A DNA stretch of 64,000 nucleotides from assembly GCA_021292105.1 (NCBI GenBank), contig CM037867.1, positions 39,930,843-39,994,842 on the forward strand. The letters are read 5' to 3'. Both the position numbers and the translations under genes were made by a program. Origin of the DNA: Anadara kagoshimensis. Its lineage: Eukaryota; Mollusca; Bivalvia; Arcoida; Arcidae. Shown one piece after another: positions 1 through 9,589 of the stretch (position 1 is the first letter of the stretch; each line of letters begins with the position of its first letter). Under the pieces are notes generated by a model. That model searched no databases. It saw only the letters and a list, made by a program, of their open reading frames with translations, and was not told where the DNA came from.

Positions 1-91
1 TTTGGTAGCAGTCATCTAAAATTGTACACTACACACCCACTGAATAGTTTCAACTACCTTGTTGCTTTACAAAAATTTTCATGGTCAAAAC

Positions 92-300
92 AGGCTGGCA
101 ACATGCAGATTTCTTGAACAAAACAACATGGGCTTATTTTTTTAATTTTACAAGCAGATGTTATCAAAATTACCCTAGAATCTAAAATGTTGTTACATGC
201 TGGCTGGAAAACATACAGATTTCTTGAACAAAACAACTTGGGCTAAACATTTTTGCCGATTAATTTTACTAGCAGATATTATCAAAATTACCCTAGATCC
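92..300. repeat. Two-copy tandem duplication, about 105 bp unit
   Basis: The segment starting GGCTGGCAACATGCAGATTT (92-184) recurs at about 200-300, including TTCTTGAACAAAACAAC and ATTATCAAAATTACCCTAGA. It lies in the 3' flank of the CNC gene. The rest of 301-1260 is AT-rich with no coding signal apart from the SINE tail at 661-745. Confidence 0.75.
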
Positions 301-660
301 CATACAGTAATGTCATGCTGTGTTGGTAAATAAATGCACATATAAACATACAGAATTATTACATGATTATGCAAAATGATGGTAAAAAACCTTTTTTAAA
401 ATATTTGAGCAATTATTTTATCTCTCTCAACAAGACACAAGTTTTAAATCAAAGCCGGTAAAAAGCCACATCCCTTCCTTCATGTATTTCAATATCTTGT
501 CAAAATAGCAGAAGTCATATTAATGAAAATAAAAGTCTGAAATTGGTAAAATTTTGGTAAAAATATAACCCAATAACAACCCAATCTAAATATTAAAAAA
601 AAGTTAAATAATCTAACAATTTTAACATTTTTAATAATTTGAAAGAAAAGATTGATTAAA

Positions 661-745
661 TAGGGTTTCATGTCCCAGTCAAGAATATTTCATTTATATT
701 GAGGCATCACCAGCTATAGGTGAGGTGGCAGAAAAAAAAACAAAC
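661..745 (-). repeat. SINE-A 3' tail fragment
   Basis: Contains TCCCAGTCAAGAATATTTCA, TATATTGAG and CAGCTATAGGTGAGGTG in reverse orientation, matching the 3' half of the tRNA-headed SINE seen in full at 25438-25780. The head is missing. Confidence 0.7.
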
Positions 746-1266
746 TTTTTTAAGCATGAAGACACACCTCATATATTAGAGAATGTCTGTATATAAGAAC
801 TCTTTCACACCAATGAAACAGAGAACCTAACATTTAAAAAAAAAAAAAAAACCCGTCACAAGGCTCGAAACTTTTGGGATTGATCTTTGCATGAGCAATC
901 AACTAACAACTAAAGCTGTTATTACTATACATTTTGTAAAATGTAAACAGAATGGTCTCTAATTACTTTGTTTAATATGTTTTCAGTGCTTATAGTCCAA
1001 TTTTGAATTTGAACCCGGAAGCAAGGCCAACATTTTAGTTTTTGAAACTGCAACTTTTCCAGTGCACATATGATAACGGTACCAATTTCACTTTCAATTG
1101 TTTATGATAATGGTAATGGTTCCAATTTCACTGTCTAAACATTATATTAAAACTGTTTTAGAAATCATTTAAGATGACTTCTATAACTGTCTGTTTAGAA
1201 ATGTCATATGTGCTTTATCCAGATTCTCAAATGATTCAATTGAAATGGATATCGTGGAAACACACA

Positions 1267-1272
1267 TTTATT
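1267..1272 (-). terminator. Candidate polyadenylation signal of the CNC gene
   Basis: TTTATT on the plus strand reads AATAAA on the minus strand, about 53 bases past the stop codon. It would give a very short 3' UTR. AT-rich flanks make chance matches common, and a longer 3' UTR running towards position 1 is equally possible. Confidence 0.3.
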
Positions 1273-1324
1273 TGAAATGATATCAAGTGATATGTATGAT
1301 TTTTTTCTTTGGAAATTTTTTTTA

Positions 1325-2176
1325 TCATTTTCTGTCATTTTTTCGTTTCTTGTCCATTTTTCCATGGGGCGAATGATGTTCCTCTGATGTCAGATTTCTG
1401 GGGACCAGGAAAACATTTCCATCACTTGATTGTTGAAGAGAAAACATTGATGGATCGTACGGCCTTCCGTTTTCGTCTCTCAACGACTGAAAAATTTCTC
1501 GATATAAAGAACCAAATTTGTCCTTCATTTCTCTTGTCTCTTTGTCTATCAAATGTCTCTCCTGAAGGAGCCGGTCTCGTGTTGAACGCAAAGTGTCTAA
1601 GTCATCGGATAAATCAATTATCACGTCCATTTTCCGTTTCCGGCAATTTTGAGCTGCCACCTTGTTTTTCCCTCTCCGTCGGATATCTCTTATTAGTTGT
1701 AACTGCACTTCGGAAAACTTGTGTCTAGTTAAGATTTCATTGAATTCTTCCACGGGGGATTCGACAATTTGATCAAGGGTGAGTGGTATGTTCAATTCCT
1801 GGATCCGTTTGCTGTCCCGACATTGAGGACCTTTGTTTTTGGATGGTTTATCAGTAAGCGTGTATTTTTTGTATTCTTTGGGTTCCTGACCGGGCATTAA
1901 TGGATAGCTGTGATTGTGTCGTATCTGATCTTTGGATGGGTGATGATGATGGTGATGATGATTGTGATTAAATTCGCTGTCGTTTGAGGATGAGGAGTAA
2001 TTGGACTGGGAACTCTCGCCGTTACTGTAGCCGTAACCACTATTGCTGTAACTGTAATCTTCTGGTTCAAATTTGGATGCTTTATTGTAACTAGGCTCAG
2101 AGCTGTCGTAATCTTTACCGCCCATAGCTCCCTCAACACTGTCATATGGTGACATTGCGGCATCACTGAATGAATC
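1325..2176 (-). CDS. cnc: CNC factor last coding exon: CNC domain, bZIP and Neh3 C-terminus
   Basis: 283 codons and TGA; acceptor atatttacag|GAT in phase 0. In exon residues: 1-50 Ser/Tyr-rich (MSPYDSVEGAMGG, as in NFE2L1); 71-79 a His run of the type HNHHHHHHH; about 128-165 CNC motif (IPLTLDQIVESPVEEFNEIL...FSEVQLQLIRDI); 166-182 basic region RRRGKNKVAAQNCRKRK, essentially identical to NFE2L1/2; about 185-235 leucine-zipper heptads for small-Maf pairing; 231-260 SLRDENGRPYDPS then DGNVFLVPR, the Neh3 transactivation box. It ends in a Lys/Arg-rich tail. The reading frame stays open 14 codons upstream of the acceptor, but those codons are intronic. This is the strongest identification in the window. 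Confidence 0.98.
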   Translation of the reverse strand, partial: DSFSDAAMSPYDSVEGAMGGKDYDSSEPSYNKASKFEPEDYSYSNSGYGYSNGESSQSNYSSSSNDSEFNHNHHHHHHHPSKDQIRHNHSYPLMPGQEPKEYKKYTLTDKPSKNKGPQCRDSKRIQELNIPLTLDQIVESPVEEFNEILTRHKFSEVQLQLIRDIRRRGKNKVAAQNCRKRKMDVIIDLSDDLDTLRSTRDRLLQERHLIDKETREMKDKFGSLYREIFQSLRDENGRPYDPSMFSLQQSSDGNVFLVPRNLTSEEHHSPHGKMDKKRKNDRK

Positions 2177-2542
2177 CTGTAAATATACGACACAATTACT
2201 GCTAGGGCCATCCCTCATTGTGAATTGGGTCAGGGTTTTATTAATTGGTTAATGTTAAAATAGAACTGTGATAAATTTTTTCTCTTAAATAAATACAATT
2301 GCGGGACACAGTGCCTTTCGCGGCATAGGTTAAAGTCCCACTCAGAACAAATCACAGTGTGAGAAAGATTGTAAGTTGACTTGCTGCAGGTTGGTGGTTT
2401 TCTCTGGGCAAAATAGTGGCAATGGAAAGAAACTAACTGTATTTAGGACAAATGAAAATTTTAGATATTGTTCCACACATGGTAAAAGGGATATTTATTG
2501 TTTCACATGTTGAAGGGTACTGGTAATTCCCATTTGTGAAGA

Positions 2543-2610
2543 CCCCCCCCCCTCCCCCCCCCAAAAAAAAAAAAACAAGAAAAGAAACCAAAAAAAAAAA
2601 AAAAAAAAAA
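2543..2610. repeat. Poly-C/poly-A low-complexity tract inside an intron
   Basis: C-runs (broken by a single T) are followed directly by A-runs, about 30 bases downstream of a CNC exon donor. On the transcript this reads as U-rich then G-rich sequence. It is a likely site of length polymorphism and assembly error. Confidence 0.85.
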
Positions 2611-2638
2611 CCCCCAAACAATAAACAACTTTAACTAC

Positions 2639-2721
2639 CTGAATTGGAGAAGAAGAACTTCCCATGGTGGAAACTCCAGATTCACTGCTTGCATCATCCA
2701 ACATCTGCAAGGACTGGAAAC
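2639..2721 (-). CDS. cnc: CNC factor shared exon: Ser-rich degron-like segment
   Basis: 83 bp, phase 1 in and 0 out; acceptor aatttcag|GTT, donor TTCAG|GTAGTT. Encodes FQSLQMLDDASSESGVSTMG followed by a short Ser/Pro stretch ending in Gln. The core resembles the DSGLS/DSGIS phosphodegron recognised by beta-TrCP in NFE2L1 and NFE2L2 (Neh6), with Glu replacing the first Asp (ESGVST). That function is inference from position and composition. Its downstream intron carries an unusual poly-C/poly-A tract (2543-2610). Confidence 0.9.
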
Positions 2722-3226
2722 CTGAAATTATAACAAATGACACATCAATAACAAGTGAATACTGAATAGTACAATGTCTCAAGTTTGACCTGGCCTTTTG
2801 ACCTTTAATTGAATATTCAAACAGACAAATCCATTGTGTAATTTAGGGGAAAGATCAGATCATGAAAAGTGCTAAAATGTCTTGGTTTTACAGTTTATTT
2901 TTTTACCCATGGCAAAAAACTTAAGATTTTTTTCAAAGACAGGACTCACACTGTAGCATTTTTTAGGCCCATATTCTGCCCCATTTAAAATTTAAAATTG
3001 TTTGGTTTTTCACAATCACTTTGCCAACTTTCACTATTTTGGAAATTTCAGATTTAAAACAAGTATATTTGGATTTTATTTTTCCACATGTTGGGCCAAT
3101 ATGATGCTTACTTTTACAATTGCAAGGACCCAAGTCTTATTCACATTAGGCCGAGAGATTGCCCTGAAAGATAACAGTGAAAATTTACACATTTTTGCTG
3201 ACGAAAAAAAACATAATATTAATTAC

Positions 3227-3428
3227 CTTCATTGAGAGCTAGATCTGATATATTGATATCCTCAAGTTCTCTTCTTCCCAATGATTCCTGGCAGAAATTC
3301 ATCCACATTTTCGGTCTGATTTACACAAGTTCCATTTGGAACAACAGATTTTGTGTATCCCAACTCTGGGGGTTGGTACCGTTGTCCATGGTGTGCCTGC
3401 AGTGAAATTTTTGTAGTTTGACCCAGAC
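3227..3428 (-). CDS. cnc: CNC factor shared exon carrying a one-base frameshift
   Basis: 202 bp with acceptor gttattag|GTC and donor GAAG|GTAATT. Entering in phase 1 from the previous exon, it reads GLGQTTKISLQAHHGQ, later VPNGTCVNQTENV and DEFLPGIIGKKRT, then meets TGA at 3264-3262. Reading back from the next exon (phase 1 out) it gives LGRRELEDINISDLALNE. Both frames look real and meet at LG/IIG near 3277-3279, a run of three C on the plus strand. The exon should be 201 bp; one base too many explains everything. The cause could be an assembly error, an allele with a loss-of-function indel, or something biological. No alternative acceptor or micro-intron I tried repairs the phase. Three sequons lie here (NGT, NQT, NIS). 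Confidence 0.85.
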
Positions 3429-3509
3429 CTAATAACGAAAAAGATGGGGTTAGAAAATGTATGACATAAATTCAACTCCTAGTTGGTAAATATTCATGAT
3501 ACCTCTGGT

Positions 3510-3620
3510 TCATTCTGGAAGCAGGCCAGTAGGCCATGATCCCTTATTTACTAAATGACCCGATTGTTAAGGTGGACTATAGTTAACATTTCATGAATGC
3601 AAAAATACTGTTGTCATAGT
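3510..3620 (+). repeat. Interspersed repeat related to 11370-11590
   Basis: Shares CCTTATTTACTAAATGACCC, GATTGTTAAGG, GTGGACTATAGTTAACATT and ATGCAAAAATA with the tandem pair at 11370-11590. It is intronic. Confidence 0.6.
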
Positions 3621-3834
3621 AAAAAGTTTATGAAAAACTACGGAAAACCCCCAGAACATAAGCATTACCCTCAAATTTTTTATTTGAGAGAGAGTGTCAC
3701 ATACACAAAAATGTACTCTTAGAGATAGACATAGAGAAAGAGAGCAAAAGAAAAATAGAGACAAACAAGAGGGTAAGAGAGAGATAAACAGACGAGAGAT
3801 ATAAACAGACGAGGAGGAGGAGAGAGTTACTAAC

Positions 3835-4108
3835 CTGAGTTATCAAAGTTTGGTACAACACTTGTGTTGTTGATTGGTGGTGGGGTAGGTAGGGTGGCAT
3901 TTTGTATCAGTACAGAGCTGTGATTGTGTGTGGGTGATGGTAATTGCTGAGACATAGCTAACATGTTGGCGGCCATGAGGGCATCGCTACTGTTAAGGCT
4001 GGTGTTCATCAAGGCAGTATGGCTCTCGTTTCCTGGCAGTTGGAGCAAATTTACTAGATCTTGCCATGTTTGTTCTAAACTGTCTTGTCTTTGAAAAGGC
4101 TCAGAATT
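3835..4108 (-). CDS. cnc: CNC factor shared exon: Neh4/5-like motif and sequon-rich (NST) domain
   Basis: 274 bp, phase 0 in and 1 out; acceptor acattttag|AAT, donor CTCAG|GTTAGT. The motif SLEQTWQDLVNLLQLPG resembles the coactivator-binding box of NFE2L2 (IEQAWMELLSIPELQ) and QWQDLMSIME of NFE2L1. After it come seven N-X-S/T sequons in about 65 residues (NES, NTS, NSS, NHS, NAT and the overlapping NNT/NTS), matching the Asn/Ser/Thr-rich glycodomain of NFE2L1 and SKN-1A. A purine-rich repeat tract lies just beyond the donor (3690-3830). Confidence 0.92.
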
Positions 4109-4593
4109 CTAAAATGTAATAAATGAAATCATTTAAATATGAATTTTAATTTTGTTATTAGCAAAGAAGACAGGGATGTCAAATCTTTCCTTGGTAAATG
4201 CAGTAGCCCTTTATTGTGTGCAGAGATTAAAACAAAAATTATTTACATTTTTTTAAAGTCTGTTTCTCCCATAATTACAATTTTTTAATTTTAAATTTAT
4301 TTACTGGTAATTCTTTGACTGAACTTTTTCATTTTTTAATTATTTTTTTAAAATTATTTTTGAGATTATCATGCATCACAAAAAAAAACCTCAGAGGCAG
4401 ACGAGAATCCCTGATCTTTTCTTTATTTTTATGAAAAAGTAAAAATTTGTAGACAATCAACAACAATCTATACAGTAGATTAGAAGAACTGTATTTCAGA
4501 CATTTTTATCACTTTTCTTAGTTTTACTAGGTCTTTTACATATACCGGTAACTCGGCTCTTAATTGGCTACAACTTTTTAGAGCCAGAGATAT

Positions 4594-4749
4594 TCAGGGA
4601 TGAGGATTAGCAGAGGCCCAGTAGGCAATGGCTACTAAAAATCAGTCTGGACCCCTTAATTTTAGTTATTTATTGCTATTACAAATTCTTTAATGAAGCG
4701 AGCTGGGCCCTTAACTCAAAATAGTTAGGCTTTATCCCCTGCTAACCCT
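4594..4749 (+). mobile_element. Short inverted-repeat element, CAGGGATGAGGATTAGCAG type
   Basis: Begins CAGGGATGAGGATTAGCAG and ends CCTGCTAACCCTG, roughly complementary ends; contains GCCCAGTAGGC. A second copy lies in opposite orientation at 19866-20030. No clear target duplication was found, so class is uncertain. Confidence 0.55.
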
Positions 4750-4798
4750 GAAAAACCCCCCAGCAACATTAAAGGATTACTGGTATTTTAAGACTTAC

Positions 4799-5008
4799 CT
4801 GTGGAACAGTTTGGTTGTAGTTATTCTGCATATAATTTTGCATGTGTTGTTGTACTTGTGAGTGTGGCTGTGGTGGCTGCTGCATGTGCTGGGGAGGGGG
4901 ACTATGATATTGTTCCATCGGGGAGGAGATATTGTTGTATTCCTCCTCATGGCTCATTGTTGAGGGACTGTTAACCATATTCATGCCTTCCCCATACTGC
5001 ATGTAATT
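4799..5008 (-). CDS. cnc: CNC factor shared exon: Gln/Pro/Met-rich transactivation segment
   Basis: Seventy codons, phase 0 at both ends; acceptor ccttttcag|AAT, donor CACAG|GTAAGT. Encodes NYMQYGEGMNMVNSP, then HEEEYNNISSPMEQYHSP, then a long H/Q/P run ending NNYNQTVPQ. Low-complexity composition suggests a disordered activation region. Two N-glycosylation sequons are present (NIS and NQT). In the ER-anchored isoform this region would lie in the lumen during synthesis. Symmetric length allows in-frame skipping. The assignment rests on splice sites and phase rather than on alignment, since this stretch diverges fast. Confidence 0.85.
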
Positions 5009-5072
5009 CTGAAAAGGCAAAGAATATATATTTTTGAGACTGATTTACTTGCATTATTTTTGGCACATAATT

Positions 5073-5240
5073 ACATACAACCCTGCCTTAAAGCCAACCT
5101 CTATATAAGGGTCATACTGTTAAATTTAATCTAAATTGCACTTAATTTGTCTTTTTAACTTGTATTTAATGACCACCTACCCATAAATGCCATTTTACTG
5201 GGTCCCTTAAGAGGCCTTTATAGACATGTTTAACTAAATT
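5073..5240 (+). repeat. Interspersed repeat family C (TATATAAGGG...GGCCACTTTACTGG)
   Basis: Signature: CCTGCCTTAAAG, CCTCTATATAAGGG, a middle with TAATTTGTC, then CCATTTTACTGGGTCCCTTA and CCTTTATAGACATGTTT. Other copies: 8577-8756, 41871-42040, 50107-50284, 51232-51405, 54428-54604 and 62700-62845. About 170 bp, no coding capacity. Confidence 0.75.
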
Positions 5241-5399
5241 TCAAAAGTAAAAGGGCAAAGTTAACCAGTGTTCAAAATAACAGGCAGTCCTACAGTCAGA
5301 GAGACTGGTAAAAATAGGGAAGGACTGGTTATTTTTTCATTAGTCTCCTATATACCACAATAGAAATTGTTAAAATTATCAAGCCAAGGATCTGTTACT

Positions 5400-5600
5400 T
5401 TTTCAACAGTCTCTTATACTATGTTTCCATTCCTGGTAGCCAAAATCGCCATTGGCTACTACTTTCTGAGGAATCTTGAAATTCTTCAAAAAGTAACCTA
5501 TTTTAGCAAATTTGTGGAAAAATACTTTAAATGGACTATATTTTCACAAATTTTGGAAATATGGCTACTAATTATTTCAAATTTGTCTAAACCTAGCTTA
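5400..5600 (+). repeat. Interspersed repeat family F (GGTAGCCAAAATCGCCATTG)
   Basis: About 180 bp with ATGTTTCCATTCCTGGTAGCC at one end and GCTACTAATTATTTCAAATTT at the other. Copies in opposite orientation lie at 9200-9375 and 20094-20272. It gives short open frames in all three places but no recognisable protein. Confidence 0.75.
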
Positions 5601-5999
5601 TATACCAAATAGAAATTGTTAAAATTATCAAGACAAGTTTTTTAAATTATTTCAATAATCAGGTCAACAAATCCCAAGTCAGGATGGAGCAGTAATTGCG
5701 GTAAAATGATCATTCATAAATTTTCATTTAGTGCTTATTATTATCAATGGACCAGAGCCAGTATAAAATCGTTTAAAACATCTCCTGTTTAGTTGGAGAT
5801 GTTTATTGAGTCAATCTTGAATATTAAAAGCAAAAGTGCATTTAATGGCCAGCTAGTATTTAGGGCCTTAAGGCTAGCTATTTTTGACAATTTTAAATTT
5901 TCTCTTTTTATAATGAGCTGCAAATAGATGCAATAATGCAGATGTGGCTTTAAACAACAATTCGCTTGTTGCAGTATACCATCAATTCTGATCACTTAT

Positions 6000-6215
6000 A
6001 CTTAAAATCATAAATTTTCCCCAAATTTTTGAAGTTATGAAAAAAAGTAGTTTGGATAAATTGCTAATATTTTCCCCCAAAATTTTGGATGTTATTAAAA
6101 ATAGCAGTTACATTGTCAAATCACAATGTTTCCCAAATCTTGGAAGTTATGAAAAATAGCAGTTTTGTTTTAAATCCTTTTTCTCTCTAAAATTTTGGAA
6201 GTTATGAAATAAACA
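6000..6215 (+). repeat. Degenerate tandem repeat, about 55 bp x 4
   Basis: Repeats of a unit like TTTTCCCCAAATTTTTGAAG-TTATGAAAAATAGCAGTTTT. It lies in the 3.2-kb intron between exons 4799-5008 and 8196-8314. A trinucleotide patch (ATTATTATTGTC type) follows at 6345-6400; the rest of the intron to 8195 shows no exon I can support. Confidence 0.65.
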
Positions 6216-8195
6216 GCAAATATTACAAGAAAACAAAATCAAAATGACTTTTTACCTTTAAGCAAAATTCATTCCACCATTTACTGAGATTTCTTGTTCT
6301 CCAGGTCAATTTGTTTTTCATTCTTAATTTTTTTATATTTACATTATTGTCATTATTATAATTATTATTATTGTCATTATTATTATTATCAATATTATTG
6401 GTCTTTCCAAAATGTTCCTCAGCCGGCTTTAACAACTGCATATTATTTAAACATATGCTCAATTCCATGTTTTTTGAAAAGTGCAAATCTAAACTTTTCC
6501 AAAACTTTGCACGTTTTCCGCCAGGCACTAAATGCACAATTTTAACAATGGCTATATATCCTATTGTACTGAAAATTAACTTCCATGGACAGACACTGTT
6601 ATTTCATATTTAGCGACAATGATACAATAGAAGATTTCCTATAGAAATTCCTATTAAATTCAAATAAACTTCCACAAACACGTACGGTGTAAGCCCAAGT
6701 TAGTTCACATTGAGCAATAATAAATAAAACAGCGGAAAGTTTCCTATTGAAAACCGTTTATAAACCCACTTCATTCCTACTCATTTCCTATTTAAACACT
6801 TATTAACAATAAATATTCAAGATGGCCATGTATAATTTGATTATCTTCAGCTGTCAATCATGGTATAGATGTAAATAAATATGAGACAGCCCCATCACTT
6901 GAAAATTTGACATTTTCCTAGAATTATTTATACCGGTACATATGCGCTGCTTAAAACATCGTGATTTAGTAAGAGGATTGTACTCCAGCTACGTAGCTAA
7001 GTACAGATGAACATAAAGACGAGAGTAAAACATCAGATTTAAATAAAACTATTATGTCTTGTCTCCTCAGTATCTTTAATAAATAGGGCTTGAACCCTTG
7101 AAATTGTGAAAATTGGCAGTCAAAAAGGCAAAATTGCGAAAATACTGGTCAATTTTTTATTGTAACAAACATCTTAAACAGCCCGATAGAAACATGTTGT
7201 AGGAACTTAATTACAAATTAATATCCGTTTAATTTCATTTTTTATTTAAATTCAAGATTTGTGACATGATTAAATTTTTATTTTGATAGATTTAACTAAT
7301 TTTACTATTGGTATGGGGCTCCAATATTGGCTCAGTAAATGACCAGATTATAAGGTAGCCATCATTTTTGGGGATGATGAAGTAAGCATAAGTAACCAAA
7401 GAAAAACCATGGACCTTCAATAAGCAGAGCTGCCAACTGACCGACCCACAACCCGCTGGTCCGACCCAGATTTGGAAATTAATTCCCGCTGACCCGCCAA
7501 GAAGGGGATCACCATAGGGTTTGAGGAAATACAAGTTTCAGTCATTACTACTCAAATCCATCTGTAATCGCTTTGAATTACAGTGATTTACATGGGCGGA
7601 CTAAGGGTTATAGAGGATTAATTTTGTACCCGGGACCCGGCAGATGAAAAATCACTACGTGCATTATACTGTATCCATTTCTCAAAGACACCACCTGAGA
7701 ATGCACCATATCTTTTTATCTATTTTTCAATTTTTTTTTTTTTTTTGGGAGGAATGCACCTAGACACGGCCGGATTTAGCAATTACAAAAAATAGGGTTG
7801 GCAGCTCTGAATAAGAAAAATGACAACTTTCTCAAACAAAGATATGAAAGAGTGGAATTCGAACGTAGACAGTGAGAGGCACTGTTAGCTCTCTGGTGCT
7901 CTGCTCTCCTAAATGCTGTTTGCATTATACTGCGAAAATCAATTATTTTCTTGGTGATCATATTTTCTCAGTTTTCATAGACACACCTACCAACAAAAGT
8001 TTGATGTCAACATTATACAAACCTACTTTAAATATCAACCAAAAAAAACCCACAAACTTAGCACCACCACACACAATGAGATTTACCACCCCCACACACA
8101 ATTGGATTTTTTTCTCTCTTAAAATCAAGAACATTAGACACCACAATAATAAACGATTTCACATCAGTTAGTGTTATAAGCAGAATGTTACATAC

Positions 8196-8314
8196 CTGAT
8201 ACTGTTCGTTTGGTAGTATGGGTGTTGTTTGTTGAGCCTGTGGTGACATTTGTGGAGGTATCTGTGGTGACATTGTAGAACCTGGATTATTTCTATGAAG
8301 TGGAATCCATTCAC
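8196..8314 (-). CDS. cnc: CNC factor shared exon: end of ETGE motif, Pro/Gln-rich segment
   Basis: 119 bp, phase 1 in and 0 out; acceptor ctgctttcag|GTG, donor TATCAG|GTATGT. Its first two bases finish the glycine of ETGE, giving ...GEWIPLHRNNPG. A low-complexity stretch rich in Met, Ser, Pro and Gln follows (MSPQIPPQMSPQAQQTTP), ending LPNEQYQ. Such P/Q-rich sequence is usual between Neh2 and the transactivation segments in this family and is poorly conserved. The intron upstream is about 4.5 kb and the one downstream about 3.2 kb; both hold repeats. Confidence 0.9.
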
Positions 8315-8324
8315 CTGAAAGCAG

Positions 8325-8560
8325 GAAAAAAAACCATGTGAATTCAATGGGAAAATACACAGCTGAATCCATTTACTCATAATTGGAAATTTCTTGTGCA
8401 TTAACCTCAATTCAATCACTTGTACACAGAACTTTCTTGTGAATTCAGAGTGAAAAAAACCAACGATTAATCCATTCTCAAGTTGTGAATTCAAAGTGAT
8501 AATACAAAGATGAATCCATTCACAAGTAAACAGAAATGTCTTGTAAATTCAGTGAAAATA
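8325..8560 (+). repeat. Degenerate tandem repeat, about 100 bp x 2-3
   Basis: Recurring TTCTTGTGAATTCA, AGTGATAATACAAAGATGAAT and TCCATTCACAAGT segments directly upstream of the 8196-8314 exon acceptor. It is noncoding intron. Confidence 0.6.
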
Positions 8561-8576
8561 CAAAAAAAAACCAAAT

Positions 8577-8756
8577 ACAGTCAGATCTGCCTTAAAAACC
8601 ACCTCTATATAAGGGTCACCTGCATTTAAAAGCCATTCAAATTTTATTCCAATTGCTCTCTGTTCATGTTATTTGAACCTGTATATAAGGGCAACCTGCC
8701 CATAAAGGCCACTTTTACTGGTTGCTTTTTTGGGTGGACTTTACAGATAGGTTTGA
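8577..8756 (+). repeat. Interspersed repeat family C copy
   Basis: Contains CTGCCTTAAAAACCACCTC, TATATAAGGGTCACCTG, ATTTGAACCTGTATATAAGG and CCACTTTTACTGG; same family as 5073-5240. Confidence 0.75.
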
Positions 8757-9199
8757 CAGTGCATAAATTTCTTCTATTTTCTTGTTAATTCAGTAAAAGT
8801 ACAAAGATAAATCAATATGTTGTTCATAACATTATGGTGTTGACATTTTGTTTGTTTGGACACCTGGAAAGCGAGAGACATGTGACTGACGCACTTTTTA
8901 GTCTGGTGCTGAATGTTTTTAATTTTTCAGCTCACATTTGTGGCAATTGGTGAATGTCTAGTGTTATCAGATTTACATGTTCTTTATAAACAGATTTTCT
9001 GTATTAAAGGACCACCAGTAACATATTGTTGAAAGAAAAGGATTAAGTTTCAAGTCGAAAAAATGAGAAAAATCCTGAAGTGATTCTATAAAGTGAGGCA
9101 CACATCTTCAATATATATATTAGAAACATTTTTTTGAAGTTTCAATGATCTATACAGAAAACTGTAGGAGGTTTCACAAAACAAGAACATATTCTTATC

Positions 9200-9375
9200 C
9201 TAGGTTTTCATAAATTTAAAATAATTAGTAGCCAAAATTTCCAAAATTTGTGAAAATATAGTCCTTTTTAAAGTATTTTTCCGCAAATTTGCTAAAATAG
9301 GTTACTTTTTGAAAGAATTCCTCAGAAATTAGTAGCCAATGGCGATTTTGGCTACCAGGAATGGAAACATAGTTA
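9200..9375 (-). repeat. Interspersed repeat family F copy
   Basis: Reverse-orientation copy carrying ATAATTAGTAGCCAAAATTT, AAAGTATTTTTCCGCAAATT and GGCTACCAGGAATGGAAACA. Same family as 5400-5600. Confidence 0.75.
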
Positions 9376-9589
9376 TCTGGCAACCTGGACAAAAAATCAA
9401 CCAGCTTCCCACACAAAGCATCAATATATGTTTTTGGGAAAAAAAGAGGACCACTTTAGTCAATTGAAAAGCCAAGGACCTCAGAAGCATATGAAACAAC
9501 AGGAAAGAACATCAAGCAACACATGTATATACTCGTGTGAAACATACAATTATGAAGTAGTTTATTTATCCGAGGCCCTTAAAATGGAG

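Noticed and set aside
1309-1728. 139-codon plus-strand open frame
   Set aside because: It is the antisense of the conserved bZIP exon; the minus strand carries the obvious protein.
2177-2218. ATG and 14 codons ahead of the last CNC exon (MRDGPSSN...)
   Set aside because: They lie upstream of a canonical acceptor in phase 0 and are intronic read-through. A short bZIP-only isoform starting here is conceivable but unsupported.
6255-6310. Possible extra CNC exon encoding KWWNEFCLK on the minus strand
   Set aside because: It has a donor-like AAAG|GTAAAA, but every acceptor tried puts a TAA in the phase-0 frame required by its neighbours.
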